Source of the DNA: an aff. Roholtiella sp. LEGE 12411
Lineage (GTDB): Bacteria; Cyanobacteriota; Cyanobacteriia; Cyanobacteriales; Nostocaceae
Direction of reading: 5' to 3'
DNA length: 64,000 nt
NCBI RefSeq assembly: GCF_015206995.1
Contig: NZ_JADEXR010000016.1
Location: 1 to 64,000 of the forward strand
The notes under the pieces were generated by a model, which searched no databases, was not told the DNA's origin, and was given only the letters and a program-made list of their open reading frames with translations. The position numbers and the translations under genes are program-made. How positions within the stretch are numbered: position 1 is the stretch's first letter; each line of letters begins with the position of its first letter. This document shows positions 16,143 to 24,762 of this stretch, one piece after another.

Positions 16143-17153
16143 ATGTCTGACCTTCCTTTCACTTTAGATCAGTTACGTATTCTAAAAGCGATCGCCGTAG
16201 AAGGGAGCTTCAAGCGCGCCGCTGATAGTCTTTACGTCTCCCAACCTGCCGTGAGCTTGCAAGTCCAAAATCTAGAACGGCAGCTGGATGTCCCCTTATT
16301 TGACCGTGGAGGACGTCGCGCACAATTAACCGAAGCAGGGCATTTACTTTTAAGCTACGGGGAAAAAATCCTTAGTCTGTGCCAAGAAACCTGCCGCGCG
16401 ATCGAGGATTTACAAAATCTCCAAGGCGGTACTTTGATTGTCGGTGCTTCTCAAACCACCGGCACTTATCTTTTGCCCAGAATGATCGGGATGTTCCGGC
16501 AAAGATATCCAGATGTGGCAGTGCAATTGCACGTCCACTCTACCCGGCGAACTGCTTGGAGCGTAGCTAACGGACAGGTTGATTTAGCGATCATCGGCGG
16601 AGAAATTCCAGGTGAACTGACAGAATCTTTAGAAGTTCTTCCTTATGCTGAAGACGAACTGGCGCTAATTTTACCTGTCTTTCATCCCTTTGCCAAACTT
16701 GAAACAATCCAAAAAGAAGACCTATACAAATTACAATTCATTGCTCTAGATTCTCAATCGACTATTCGCAAGGTAATTGACCAAGTGCTAGGACGTTGTG
16801 AGATTGATACAAGACGTTTTAAAGTAGAAATGGAACTAAATTCCATTGAAGCAATTAAAAATGCTGTGCAATCTGGTTTAGGAGCTGCTTTTGTCTCAAC
16901 CTCGGCGATCGCTAAAGAGTTACAAATGGGCGTTCTACACTGTGCCCCCATTGAGGGCGTTGTCGTCAAACGAACGCTGTGGCTAATATTTAATCCCAAT
17001 CGCTATAGATCTAAGGCCGCTGAAGCGTTTAGTCAGGAAATTTTACCCCAATTCGCTAGTCCTGGATGGAATCAAGATATGTTAAAATTAACGCAAAAAA
17101 ATCTAGTGGTAACTACGTTGGATGCAGCGACACCCAATGCTGGAGGAGTATAA
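16143..17153 (+). CDS. pacR: LysR-type regulator, RbcR/PacR type
   Basis: A 336-residue LysR protein. The winged HTH spans residues about 7-66 ([50 protein letters not shown]), followed by a linker helix and the effector-binding domain from about 95 ([19 protein letters not shown]). Its close match to RbcR-type proteins and the nearby NnrU-type, thioredoxin and ndhF genes fit the Anabaena locus of PacR. PacR is a global regulator of carbon assimilation whose close relatives control rubisco and NDH genes. A TTG at 16134 is in frame; the ATG at 16143 is preferred. The gene symbol rests on recalled synteny. Confidence 0.8.
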   Translation: MSDLPFTLDQLRILKAIAVEGSFKRAADSLYVSQPAVSLQVQNLERQLDVPLFDRGGRRAQLTEAGHLLLSYGEKILSLCQETCRAIEDLQNLQGGTLIVGASQTTGTYLLPRMIGMFRQRYPDVAVQLHVHSTRRTAWSVANGQVDLAIIGGEIPGELTESLEVLPYAEDELALILPVFHPFAKLETIQKEDLYKLQFIALDSQSTIRKVIDQVLGRCEIDTRRFKVEMELNSIEAIKNAVQSGLGAAFVSTSAIAKELQMGVLHCAPIEGVVVKRTLWLIFNPNRYRSKAAEAFSQEILPQFASPGWNQDMLKLTQKNLVVTTLDAATPNAGGV

Positions 17154-17357
17154 AATTGAGTCCAGCGTCAAGAACAGCGAGTCACATACTCAGAGTTATC
17201 ACAGCACCAGCTTCCAACATATCTGAGAGTAGGGTTTCTCTATAGACTTAAAGCCGCTCGTCGATGGTCAGCGCTGCGCGTAACCTGCGGTGTTTCCTCA
17301 AGTTAAACAACTGCAAAGACGCCAAAGGCAATCAGGGAATTCCCCCGTTAAGTGAAC

Positions 17358-17438
17358 TAGCATTCAGTAGTCAATAGTCAGTAGTTAATTGGTAAAGAAC
17401 TTTTGACTTTTGGCAACTGACAACTGACAACTGACCAA
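17358..17438. repeat. Short tandem heptamer repeats
   Basis: TAGTCAATAGTCAGTAGTTAA is followed by a CAACTGA array (three to four units at about 17413-17437), ending ten bases before the kinase start codon. The gap between the LysR and kinase genes contains nothing else recognisable. Confidence 0.65.
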
Positions 17439-17447
17439 AAACAAAAA

Positions 17448-18845
17448 ATGGAAGTTCACTGCACTCGTCCACGCTGTCCACGACCACAAAACTATTTTGT
17501 GGATTTAGATGATATTACGACACTGAAAACCGCACAGCAAAAATACTGCACTACCTGTGGTATGCCACTGATACTAGATGGTCGCTACGTACCAATTAAG
17601 CTGCTGGGAAGAGGAGGATTTGGAGCAGCTTTTTTGGCACGCGATCGCCGAATTCCAGGAATGCGTCAATGTGTGGTTAAGCAGTTCCAACCAGCGGGAA
17701 ATTTAACCTCAACTCAACTGCAACAAGCGCAACAGATGTTTGAGAGAGAGGCAGAAGTTCTAGCACAGATTGGTAACGAACACAAGCAAATTCCTGACTT
17801 GTTTGCGTTCTTTCCAGTGATAGTTAATAGCCTGCAACCAGGACAGCAAGAGCAGTTTTTTTACTTGGTGCAAGAATACATTGATGGGCAAAACCTAGAA
17901 GAAGAATTAGTTCAAAAGGGCAAATTTTCTGAACAGCAAGTATTAGAGTTACTGCAAGAAATCCTCAAAGTACTAAAGTTTGTTCATAACAGAGGCATAA
18001 TCCACAGAGACATCAAACCTTCTAACATCATGCGCCGTTGTGATGGTAAACTTTTTCTGCTAGATTTTGGTGCAGTTAAGCAAGTAACAAACGTCCCATC
18101 TGGTTCTGCTGCTTCTTCCACAGGAATTTATTCCATGGGATTTGCACCGCCTGAACAAATGGCTGGAGGTCAAGTATTCCCATCTACAGATTTATACGCT
18201 TTGGCTGTAACCATTCTTACCTTGCTAACAGGTCAGGAAGCAATTCAACTGTTTGATGCCTATAGCAACCAGTGGAAATGGCGAATGAAAGCGACTGTAA
18301 ACCCTCGCCTTGCTGATATCTTAGACAAGATGCTTTTACCTGCTGCTAATCAACGCTTTCAGTCAGCCCAGGAAGTTTTAGATGCACTGGACTTACAGCC
18401 TCTAGCCCCTACACAACTCAATCAGCACCTTGTAACACTACCGCCACGACTACCAAAAACTTCTAATCCTGTCCCTCCCCGGCAACCAAATCAACCAGCG
18501 TTTACTATAGTGGAATTATTGGGTGGGGCGGCATTTAGTGGGTTTGAGGGGGCATTAATAGCGATCGCTCTCTTCAGTCTAGTCAAATCATCAATAGTTA
18601 CTTTAAGTATTGCATCTGTGATTTTGGGAATATTGATATTTGCCCAAACTAAGCGGTGGATTGAAAAGTTCGATTTATTAATTATTCCGACAATAACTTT
18701 TGCTATTATTTTTTTTATCCCCTTTTTACAAGGGGGTCTTGACATTCAAACAGTAGTAATTTTATCAGTTGTAGCAGGCTTAGTTGCCATTTCAGTGACA
18801 GCTATATTTCGACTTATTTATAAATTACTATCTCTCATACTTTAA
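17448..18845 (+). CDS. 4-Cys-type Ser/Thr protein kinase with membrane tail
   Basis: A 465-residue eukaryotic-type kinase. The N-terminus has the cyanobacterial 4-Cys element (CTRPRC near residue 4, CTTCGMP at 36-42), probably a zinc ribbon. The kinase domain spans about 48-330: LLGRGGFGAAFLARD (nucleotide loop), VVKQF (Lys), HRDIKPSN (catalytic Asp, about 187) and DFGAVK at about 206. It continues with a GFAPPEQ activation-segment end. A Pro-rich linker leads to four hydrophobic segments in residues 355-465, so the enzyme is membrane anchored at its C-terminus. All catalytic residues are intact. The substrate is unknown. Confidence 0.92.
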   Translation: MEVHCTRPRCPRPQNYFVDLDDITTLKTAQQKYCTTCGMPLILDGRYVPIKLLGRGGFGAAFLARDRRIPGMRQCVVKQFQPAGNLTSTQLQQAQQMFEREAEVLAQIGNEHKQIPDLFAFFPVIVNSLQPGQQEQFFYLVQEYIDGQNLEEELVQKGKFSEQQVLELLQEILKVLKFVHNRGIIHRDIKPSNIMRRCDGKLFLLDFGAVKQVTNVPSGSAASSTGIYSMGFAPPEQMAGGQVFPSTDLYALAVTILTLLTGQEAIQLFDAYSNQWKWRMKATVNPRLADILDKMLLPAANQRFQSAQEVLDALDLQPLAPTQLNQHLVTLPPRLPKTSNPVPPRQPNQPAFTIVELLGGAAFSGFEGALIAIALFSLVKSSIVTLSIASVILGILIFAQTKRWIEKFDLLIIPTITFAIIFFIPFLQGGLDIQTVVILSVVAGLVAISVTAIFRLIYKLLSLIL

Positions 18846-18940
18846 AAAACTCTTGGTGCTAACAGCCACCTATATCTCAGAAAAACAAAACAATTAACTT
18901 TTTTTAGCCGCTGTCATCACCATTACAAAAAGAATTTAGT

Positions 18941-19066
18941 TTGAAAGCAATTCCAGTGGGGATTGATGGCATTGCGATCGCTGTCAACTACAATCTCAAC
19001 ATCCCTGGTATAACTGTCGCTCAACTCAAAGACATTTACATAGGTAAAATTAACATAATTCGCTAA
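18941..19066 (+). pseudogene. Fragment of a PstS-like phosphate-binding protein
   Basis: Forty-one codons read LKAIPVGIDGIAIAVNYNLN and then VAQLKDIYIGKINII before a stop. They align with LKQIPLAIDGLAVAVNPSLN and DQLKSIYTGKINNW of the intact PstS-like gene that begins at 19274. A TAG lies directly upstream in frame. The fragment is therefore a decayed piece of a paralogue standing next to the intact copy. Confidence 0.8.
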
Positions 19067-19098
19067 TAAAATACCCGTTCTCCAAATACAATCTCAAG

Positions 19099-19223
19099 TA
19101 TAGTAATCCGATTTGATTCGTGAACTGACTTGTAGAGACACCGAATGGGGGATAGGGGATAGGGAATGGGAAATGAGTTAGAGGTGTACGCAGTTCTTTC
19201 AAAAATCAAATAGGAATCCTATA
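19099..19223. mobile_element. MITE-like element, copy 1
   Basis: A 125-base element whose ends are imperfect inverted repeats. The left 20 bases TATAGTAATCCGATTTGATT match the complement of the right 20 bases at 17 of 20 positions. A second copy lies at 29241-29369. The inside has no coding capacity and contains GGGGATAGG-type repeats. It ends 50 bases before the PstS-like ATG. Confidence 0.85.
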
Positions 19224-19273
19224 GTAAGCATTTATTAAGTACTTGTATTGAATGGACGTGGGGGTGATTTGCT

Positions 19274-20320
19274 ATGTCTCAAAAAAATGAAATACCTATT
19301 CTTGTCTTATCCATCCTAATCACGGTCGGGCTTATAGCAGGTGGATTTTGGTGGTTTAACAGAAAATCTGGTCTTGACCTAAATAAAATTAATTTAGATA
19401 GCACCAACATGCCTCAAGCCTTATCAGAAAAACCTAACGCCACGACTTTTGCCTCAGTAAAGGATGTTCCTACGGGATTATTCAATTATGGAGGTAGTAC
19501 ATCTTGGGCACCGATACGATTGGTGGTTGATCCAGCAATTCAAGCAGCGCGACCAGAGCTTCGGTTGCGTTATGTAGAACCTAACAGTGCATCTCCTGGT
19601 TCTAGTACTGGGATACAGTCGCTGATAGATGGACAACTAGCTTTTGCCCAGTCCTCCCGACCAGTTCTAGATCAGGAGTTAAGCCGTGCCCAGCAGCGTG
19701 GCTTTAATTTGAAACAAATTCCTCTGGCAATTGATGGTTTGGCAGTAGCAGTTAACCCCAGTCTTAACATCTCAGGACTGAGGATAGACCAGTTAAAGTC
19801 AATTTACACAGGAAAAATTAATAATTGGAATCAATTGGGCGGTGCTAATCTCCCAATTAAGCCTTATTCCCGCCGCATTGCTGATGGCGGTACGGTTGAA
19901 GTTTTTGTCCAAGACATATTGGGTGATCAAGCTTTTGGCTCTAATGTGGAGTTTGTTTCTACAACCACCCAAGCCTTGCAAAAATTGGCTGTTAGTCCTG
20001 GTGGCATTTACTACGCTTCTGCACCAGAGGTAGTTCCTCAGTGTTCAATCAAGCCCTTGCCGTTGGGGCGGACGCAAGGGGAATACATTGCTCCCTACCA
20101 AGAACCATTTGTCCTCCCTTCTGAATGTCCTGGTAAAAGGAACAAATTGAACATTGAGGCTTTCCAGTCAGGAAAATACCCGATTACCCGCAATCTGTTT
20201 GTGGTGGTCAAACAGAATGGTCAAGCTGAGGAACAAGCAGGTGTTGCCTATGCCAACTTACTGCTGACTGAGCAGGGACAGGAACTGATTACCCAAACTG
20301 GGTTCGTCAAGATTCGCTGA
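19274..20320 (+). CDS. PstS-like phosphate-binding protein
   Basis: A 348-residue substrate-binding protein of the PstS/SphX class. A hydrophobic N-terminal segment at residues 7-28 would anchor or export it. The mature part has YGGSTSWAPIR, where the phosphate-binding loop is expected. It also has SPGSSTGIQSLIDGQLAFAQSSRP and LKQIPLAIDGLAVAVNPSLN. No pstCAB genes follow, so it stands alone. It lies downstream of a kinase, a PstS fragment and a MITE. A role in phosphate sensing or scavenging is likely by family; phosphate itself as ligand is inferred. Confidence 0.82.
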   Translation: MSQKNEIPILVLSILITVGLIAGGFWWFNRKSGLDLNKINLDSTNMPQALSEKPNATTFASVKDVPTGLFNYGGSTSWAPIRLVVDPAIQAARPELRLRYVEPNSASPGSSTGIQSLIDGQLAFAQSSRPVLDQELSRAQQRGFNLKQIPLAIDGLAVAVNPSLNISGLRIDQLKSIYTGKINNWNQLGGANLPIKPYSRRIADGGTVEVFVQDILGDQAFGSNVEFVSTTTQALQKLAVSPGGIYYASAPEVVPQCSIKPLPLGRTQGEYIAPYQEPFVLPSECPGKRNKLNIEAFQSGKYPITRNLFVVVKQNGQAEEQAGVAYANLLLTEQGQELITQTGFVKIR

Positions 20321-20337
20321 CACCTGCTATTGATGCT

Positions 20338-21096
20338 CTAGCTGGCTCTATTAATCGATTCTGCTGGCAAGCAAATAAGATTATCCCCTTGGGTGAGGAT
20401 TAAGCCGCGTTGACGCAGTTTACCCATCAAGCGGGTGACGGTGACACGAGTCGAACCAATCGCGCTACCAATTTGGGCATGAGTGAGGGGGAAAGGCAGA
20501 CAATAGCCGCGAATCACATCGGGATCAGTATCGCTCATTGCCGGCTCTCCATATTCTTCAATCAACAATGTGAGAAATCCTAAGAGTCTGTCAATTGTGC
20601 GTCGTTGTCCCAAGGCACTCAGCCACAGCAGCTTGCGCTGGTGCTGATATCTAAAGGCATCCATAACTTCGCGGCGGAAGTGAGGCCAATTATCTAAATC
20701 GTGCCAGTACATCCACAGCACCGCAGTTTGATCAACATGGGCGTAAGCCTGGAGTGTGAATGGTGATTGGGCAACAATTTCAAATGGCTGTCCCGCTCCC
20801 ACAAAACCCAAGAAAGCTTCTTCTGGAGTTCTATTGATTCGTCGAGACGTTAGCTGACTGGCAGTAGCACTAACCTGGGCGGTTCCTACCATACGGATCG
20901 CACCCCTTTGCACCAAATATAGCAATCCAGGTCGGGCTGGAATGCGCTCATCTTTGCTAAAGGTGCGGCAGCGATAGTGTTCTTGAGCCCAATCAAGAAT
21001 TCGTTGCCAAGTTAAGAAAGGCCGTGAAGCCTCTGAAAAGGAGGATGGAGATTGCATAGGTAACAAAGAGCGTTCGGCTGAAGACAAAGACGTCAT
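20338..21096 (-). CDS. Crp/Fnr-family transcriptional regulator
   Basis: A protein of about 253 residues with a degenerate cyclic-nucleotide-binding-like N-terminal beta-roll (IPARPGLLYLVQRGAIRMVG). The C-terminal winged HTH is LTHAQIGSAIGSTRVTVTRLMGKLRQRGLI, close to NtcA's recognition helix (IGSTRVTVTRL). The nucleotide-binding Glu/Arg signature of true CRP is absent. Starts at 21171 (TTG), 21096 (ATG) and 21057 (ATG) are possible; none has a clear Shine-Dalgarno, and 21096 is a compromise. Target genes are unknown. Confidence 0.85.
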   Translation of the reverse strand: MTSLSSAERSLLPMQSPSSFSEASRPFLTWQRILDWAQEHYRCRTFSKDERIPARPGLLYLVQRGAIRMVGTAQVSATASQLTSRRINRTPEEAFLGFVGAGQPFEIVAQSPFTLQAYAHVDQTAVLWMYWHDLDNWPHFRREVMDAFRYQHQRKLLWLSALGQRRTIDRLLGFLTLLIEEYGEPAMSDTDPDVIRGYCLPFPLTHAQIGSAIGSTRVTVTRLMGKLRQRGLILTQGDNLICLPAESINRAS

Positions 21097-21226
21097 AAAA
21101 AGGTGCAAGGAGTGTCTTTGTGTTGGCGAGATAGGCTTAACGCCTAACAGCGCCAGCCATACAAAGAGCAAAAAGCAAATTAATTGCCTTCCACTCTTTT
21201 GTTATACTTCCTACTGTACAATGATG

Positions 21227-21240
21227 GTAGTAAAGTTTAC
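21227..21240. promoter_or_regulatory. NtcA-type GTA-N8-TAC site
   Basis: GTA at 21227-21229 and TAC at 21238-21240 with eight bases between fit the NtcA consensus GTAN8TAC. It lies in the divergent region between the Crp/Fnr gene and the DALR-domain gene. No convincing -10 element 22 bases downstream was found, so this is a candidate only. Confidence 0.35.
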
Positions 21241-21320
21241 TTACTATTCATCGATTATTCATCAAATTTTATCGTACTCTCATTTTTCTTCATCGAGATT
21301 AAACTTATATCTCAAGATAG

Positions 21321-22289
21321 ATGTCTGAAAATCAACAAATAAGAAATAAAGACTTATTTACACAAAAATACGTGCATTATAGACTACTAATTAGCAAATA
21401 TATAGCAATCAAATGGTTAATATATGGTTATTTAGCAAATGCGCTAAGTATTTATACTAAAACTAATAAAAACATATACACAGAAGATAAAAAAACTCAT
21501 CTGTATAAAGATAGAAATGATATGAGAGTAATGTATATCTCAGGTATGGCTCTGCGGTTATCAAAATCTCAGAATAAAAAACCTATGGAGCTTGCCAATG
21601 CGATCGCCTCTCATTTATCAGCGATCTGTGGCGACGTTTTCAGCATCCAAATAGTTCCCCCCGGTTTGATACATTTAGAATTAACTCACTCTTGCTTAGC
21701 GCTTTGGTTACAAAGTCTCGCTGTCGGGCATTCAGAGGTAGATGGAGAGAGTGAAGGATGGGGAAAGTGGGGGATGAGGAGAGTCGGGGATCAGGAAAAA
21801 TGCTTAATTTTAAAAGAGGACTCTAAGTTTCCCAATTCTTTGTTTGCTGTTCAATATGCTCACGCACGCTGTTGCTCTCTGATATTATTAGCTCACCAAG
21901 AGGGATTAATTAAACTTAGGGAACCAGTTCCAAATACTAGTCCAGCTTTTTGGAGTCTGATCTCCTCCAACCCCCTTCCCTGGCTCAACTGTGACGGAAA
22001 ACTACACCTAAATCACCCAGATGAGCGTCGTCTAATTGCCGAGTTAGTGCAAGTGGTAGACAACATGAAATGCCCTGAGGTGAGCAGTTGTTTGAACTTG
22101 AAAAAAGCAGCGCTAAATCTGAGCCGAGCATTTGAAAACTTCTGGTGTAATTGCCGCATTTGGGGCGAGGTGAAAATCACCTCATTAGAGCTAGCTCAAG
22201 CTAGACTCGGATTGATCATGGCTACTCAGTCTGTATTGAAGTTTTTACTAGAAGACAAATTAGAGGTTTTTGCACCCTTGGAGCTATGA
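21321..22289 (+). CDS. Stand-alone ArgRS-like DALR anticodon-binding domain protein
   Basis: A 322-residue protein lacking any tRNA synthetase catalytic core. The middle (PMELANAIASHLSAICGD, then VPPGLIHLEL) resembles the N-terminal additional domain of arginyl-tRNA synthetase. The rest (FAVQYAHARCCSLILLAHQEG; LNLSRAFENFWCNCRI; ARLGLIMATQSVLKFLL) matches the helical DALR anticodon-binding domain with its QYAHAR motif. The first 70 residues are basic, AT-rich and unlike the family, so the true start may be further in. Around residues 140-160 a Gly/Trp/Arg-rich stretch (EGWGKWGMRRVG) derives from a purine-rich repeat inserted in frame. It probably binds RNA; its function is unknown. Confidence 0.7.
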   Translation: MSENQQIRNKDLFTQKYVHYRLLISKYIAIKWLIYGYLANALSIYTKTNKNIYTEDKKTHLYKDRNDMRVMYISGMALRLSKSQNKKPMELANAIASHLSAICGDVFSIQIVPPGLIHLELTHSCLALWLQSLAVGHSEVDGESEGWGKWGMRRVGDQEKCLILKEDSKFPNSLFAVQYAHARCCSLILLAHQEGLIKLREPVPNTSPAFWSLISSNPLPWLNCDGKLHLNHPDERRLIAELVQVVDNMKCPEVSSCLNLKKAALNLSRAFENFWCNCRIWGEVKITSLELAQARLGLIMATQSVLKFLLEDKLEVFAPLEL

Positions 22290-22336
22290 ATAATTAGTAT
22301 TTTTTGGATAAAAAACAAAAATTTTTATAACAGCTA

Positions 22337-22365
22337 TTGACTCAGTAAATCACCTCAGCTATATT
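22337..22365 (+). promoter_or_regulatory. Sigma70-type promoter of a candidate sRNA
   Basis: TTGACT at 22337-22342 and TATATT at 22360-22365 are separated by exactly 17 bases, close to the vegetative consensus. It starts 48 bases after the DALR gene stop and points away from any plus-strand gene, so it would serve only the short transcript described next. Confidence 0.7.
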
Positions 22366-22370
22366 GGCAG

Positions 22371-22440
22371 GTGTGTGAGGAGCGAACCAGTAGGGGCACC
22401 GAGACGAAACACGGCCAGTCGTCGGTGTCCTTTCTGATTT
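22371..22440 (+). ncRNA. Candidate Yfr2-family small RNA
   Basis: Predicted transcript of about 70 nt starting near 22371. Its 5' part contains GTGTGAGGAG, which is complementary to the unpaired CTCCTCACAC core of the conserved cyanobacterial sRNA Yfr1. The 3' part (GGGGCACCGAGACGA at 22393-22407, loop AACACGGCCAG, then TCGTCGGTGTCC to 22430) folds as one strong hairpin followed by TTTCTGATTTT, which would serve as a terminator. Yfr2-type RNAs are known to pair with Yfr1. An own promoter, hairpin and no ORF support an RNA gene; the family name is inferred. Confidence 0.6.
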
Positions 22441-22471
22441 TAAGTGGGGCACATTTAAAAGAGTGCTCTAA

Positions 22472-23344
22472 CTACAGTAAAAACTTTTCAATTGCTACTG
22501 CTGCTCCGTCTTCTTCTACACCAGGAGCTACCCACTGGGCGATCGCTTGAACTTTGGCTGGTGCATTGCCCATCGCTACACCAAGGCCAGCGTACTCTAG
22601 CATTTCCACATCATTGAAGTTATCACCAATAGTCATAACGTTAGCTCTTTGTAATCCCAACAGTTCTTCAGTTAGATAACGCACAGCATATCCCTTGTTA
22701 ACAGAGGCGTTAGTTGCTTCAAAGAAGGTAGCAACAGATGTTGTGAGATAGAGTTCAGCCGGTGTGTATTGACGGCGTAAATTCCCCAATAGCTCATTGA
22801 TCAAATTTGTGTCATCGCACAAAGCTAGAACTTTTGTGGGTTCATTAGTTAAGACTTTACGTAAATCACCCACCGGAATGGGATTAATGCCAGAACGTTC
22901 TGCATAAATTTGGGTTTCTCTTGTTAACTCCCGCACATAGAGCTGGTCATTGATGTAGAAGTGAACAGATAGAAGCGATCGCAACTGAGGTTGTTCAAAA
23001 TAGTCAATTAGCTGGTGGGCAATTTCTCTGGAAACAGCCAAATGACGATGAATTTTTTCAGTGGCTGGGTCTTGAATCCAGGCTCCCTGATAGGCTAATA
23101 ATGGTAGGACAGAGCTGATTTCTCGGTGGAATCGCAAGGCTGATCGATACATGCGACCTGTGGCGATCGCCACTTGAATTCCTCGTGCTTGTACCGCAAA
23201 AATCGCTTGCTTGACAGCCTCGCTTAAGTTGTTAGACTTTCCGGCGATGGTGCCATCAATATCTACAACTAGTAGTTTTATATCTCTTGCAGCCATGATC
23301 TGATTACCAGTGGATGCCAAATGGCTAGCAGATGTTTTCTCCAT
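22472..23344 (-). CDS. Cof-type HAD hydrolase
   Basis: A 290-residue HAD-superfamily phosphatase with a C2B cap. Motif I is VVDIDGTIAG (nucleophile Asp and acid/base Asp), motif II is IATGR, the motif III Lys lies near NKGYAV and motif IV is GDNFNDVEML. The family dephosphorylates sugar phosphates, nucleotides or flavin intermediates; the substrate cannot be read here. The ATG at 23344 is used; an alternative ATG at 23296 would drop 16 non-conserved residues. Confidence 0.9.
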   Translation of the reverse strand: MEKTSASHLASTGNQIMAARDIKLLVVDIDGTIAGKSNNLSEAVKQAIFAVQARGIQVAIATGRMYRSALRFHREISSVLPLLAYQGAWIQDPATEKIHRHLAVSREIAHQLIDYFEQPQLRSLLSVHFYINDQLYVRELTRETQIYAERSGINPIPVGDLRKVLTNEPTKVLALCDDTNLINELLGNLRRQYTPAELYLTTSVATFFEATNASVNKGYAVRYLTEELLGLQRANVMTIGDNFNDVEMLEYAGLGVAMGNAPAKVQAIAQWVAPGVEEDGAAVAIEKFLL

Positions 23345-23880
23345 AAATTCCCTAGGTTTAACTCCCAGTATGAGGTTAACAGGCTCTAGTAGCTAGCGGG
23401 GAGTAGTAGGAAAAAAATGGATCAACTAGAACATGCAACTGAATTTCTACGCTAATGCTGAAAAAATCGACTACATACATAACGATGATCTGGGCAGGGT
23501 TAGCACAATATTGTATTAATTTTGTTAACGATACTAAGTCTAACCAAGAAGAATTACACAAGTGTAAATTGGCATTTAATTTTTGGAAATTATTAACTCT
23601 GTAATCTTACTAATAAGTTTCAGTAATTATACTTTTTTAATAAAAAATAGGAAATAATCTATCTTTTGTATTTGTATTATCAAAATTCTTAAAAATATCA
23701 AAAACTAGTTAACAAATGTAGACATTTTGTTGTTTTTAGAGTTATCAATTAAATGATCAACCTAATTGACTTCACTATAAGTAAGTTTTCAAGGCTAAAT
23801 TTAGTCATTTTTGAAAGCTCATTTATGGGCTAAGTGAAGTTAAAAATTCGATAAATCGAGTGAATAATACAAGGATTTTA
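23345..23880. other. AT-rich intergenic region with no recognised gene
   Basis: About 535 bases between the HAD gene and the PEP-CTERM gene, with divergent orientation. It is AT-rich, with a weak AACAAATG...ATTTTGTT dyad at about 23711-23731. It presumably carries both promoters. No conserved ORF, repeat family or structured RNA was recognised. Confidence 0.5.
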
Positions 23881-24714
23881 ATGAACAATAAAGGCTTGAC
23901 TCGACTAATTGCGGTAGCGGCTACTTTAACTAGTGTAATTTCTGTAATGGCTCCTGCAAGTGCAGCCGACTTTACTTGGGGTGATTGGAATGCTAAAACT
24001 TCCGGCGTTCAAAGTGGAGCAACTGACACATCAGGGTTCCAATCTTTGATTCCTGATTTCCAACAATTGGTGCAACCAGAAGGAATAGCATTAGAAAATC
24101 TCAATAAACTAGATCCCACTAAGCTTTTTTTGAAATCTGACACCAATGTTCGCGTTTGGTTTCTCAACGAAGGCGCTAGCTATAAAAATCAGTTAGCTTA
24201 TCAAACAATCAATGGTAGTCAGTCCCAAAAAGGATTGATTTTTGAAGATGCCTCTTGCATAACAGGTAATCTATGCGAAAAACCCAGTCAAGATGGAATC
24301 TTAAACGTCGGTGATTATGTTGATTTAGGGAGAATCACTAGTGGTACACAAGTCAGCTTCTGGTTGAATGCAGATGGAGCTAACCCCAACAGAACTTTTA
24401 ACAATGTTTACGGTGCTCCTGACGCTGCAAATCCAGACGGACTAGAACACTTGGTTGCTTATGAATATAATGGTTATCTTCTAATTGGGTTTGAGGATTT
24501 GTATGGTTCATTAGGTTCGATGGATGGCGGTAATATCAGCCCTACAGATCGCGACTTCAATGACGTAGTTTTTGTTGTGGATTTTGGCAAAGACAATACG
24601 ATAGCTTCTTCTGTACCAGAACCATCTACAGCAGTAGCGATGTTAGGTGTAGGAGCAATTGGTATGTTGAAACTGCGTCGCCGTCGCCAAAACACAGTTG
24701 AAGAGTCAGCTTAA
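23881..24714 (+). CDS. PEP-CTERM sorting-domain protein with DUF4114-like domain
   Basis: A 277-residue secreted protein. Signal peptide residues 1-28 end in MAPASAADF. The central beta-rich region includes VRVWFLNEGASYKNQ, GTQVSFWLNADG and IGFEDLYGS, then TDRDFNDVVFVVDF, which is the acidic DxDxND pattern of DUF4114 domains. The C-terminus has the sorting signal VPEPSTAVAMLGVGAIGML followed by KLRRRRQ (PEP motif, hydrophobic helix, basic tail). The ATG at 23881 is preceded by AAGGA; a GTG at 23860 is also in frame. It is probably an exopolysaccharide-associated surface protein. Confidence 0.88.
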   Translation: MNNKGLTRLIAVAATLTSVISVMAPASAADFTWGDWNAKTSGVQSGATDTSGFQSLIPDFQQLVQPEGIALENLNKLDPTKLFLKSDTNVRVWFLNEGASYKNQLAYQTINGSQSQKGLIFEDASCITGNLCEKPSQDGILNVGDYVDLGRITSGTQVSFWLNADGANPNRTFNNVYGAPDAANPDGLEHLVAYEYNGYLLIGFEDLYGSLGSMDGGNISPTDRDFNDVVFVVDFGKDNTIASSVPEPSTAVAMLGVGAIGMLKLRRRRQNTVEESA

Positions 24715-24762
24715 ATTAGACTATTTGTTCACGCGGCGGAAGCCACTGGCTAAAATAGGGTT

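Noticed and set aside
23376-23561. A 61-codon minus-strand frame before the PEP-CTERM gene
   Set aside because: AT-rich, with no ribosome site and no recognisable composition; likely chance.
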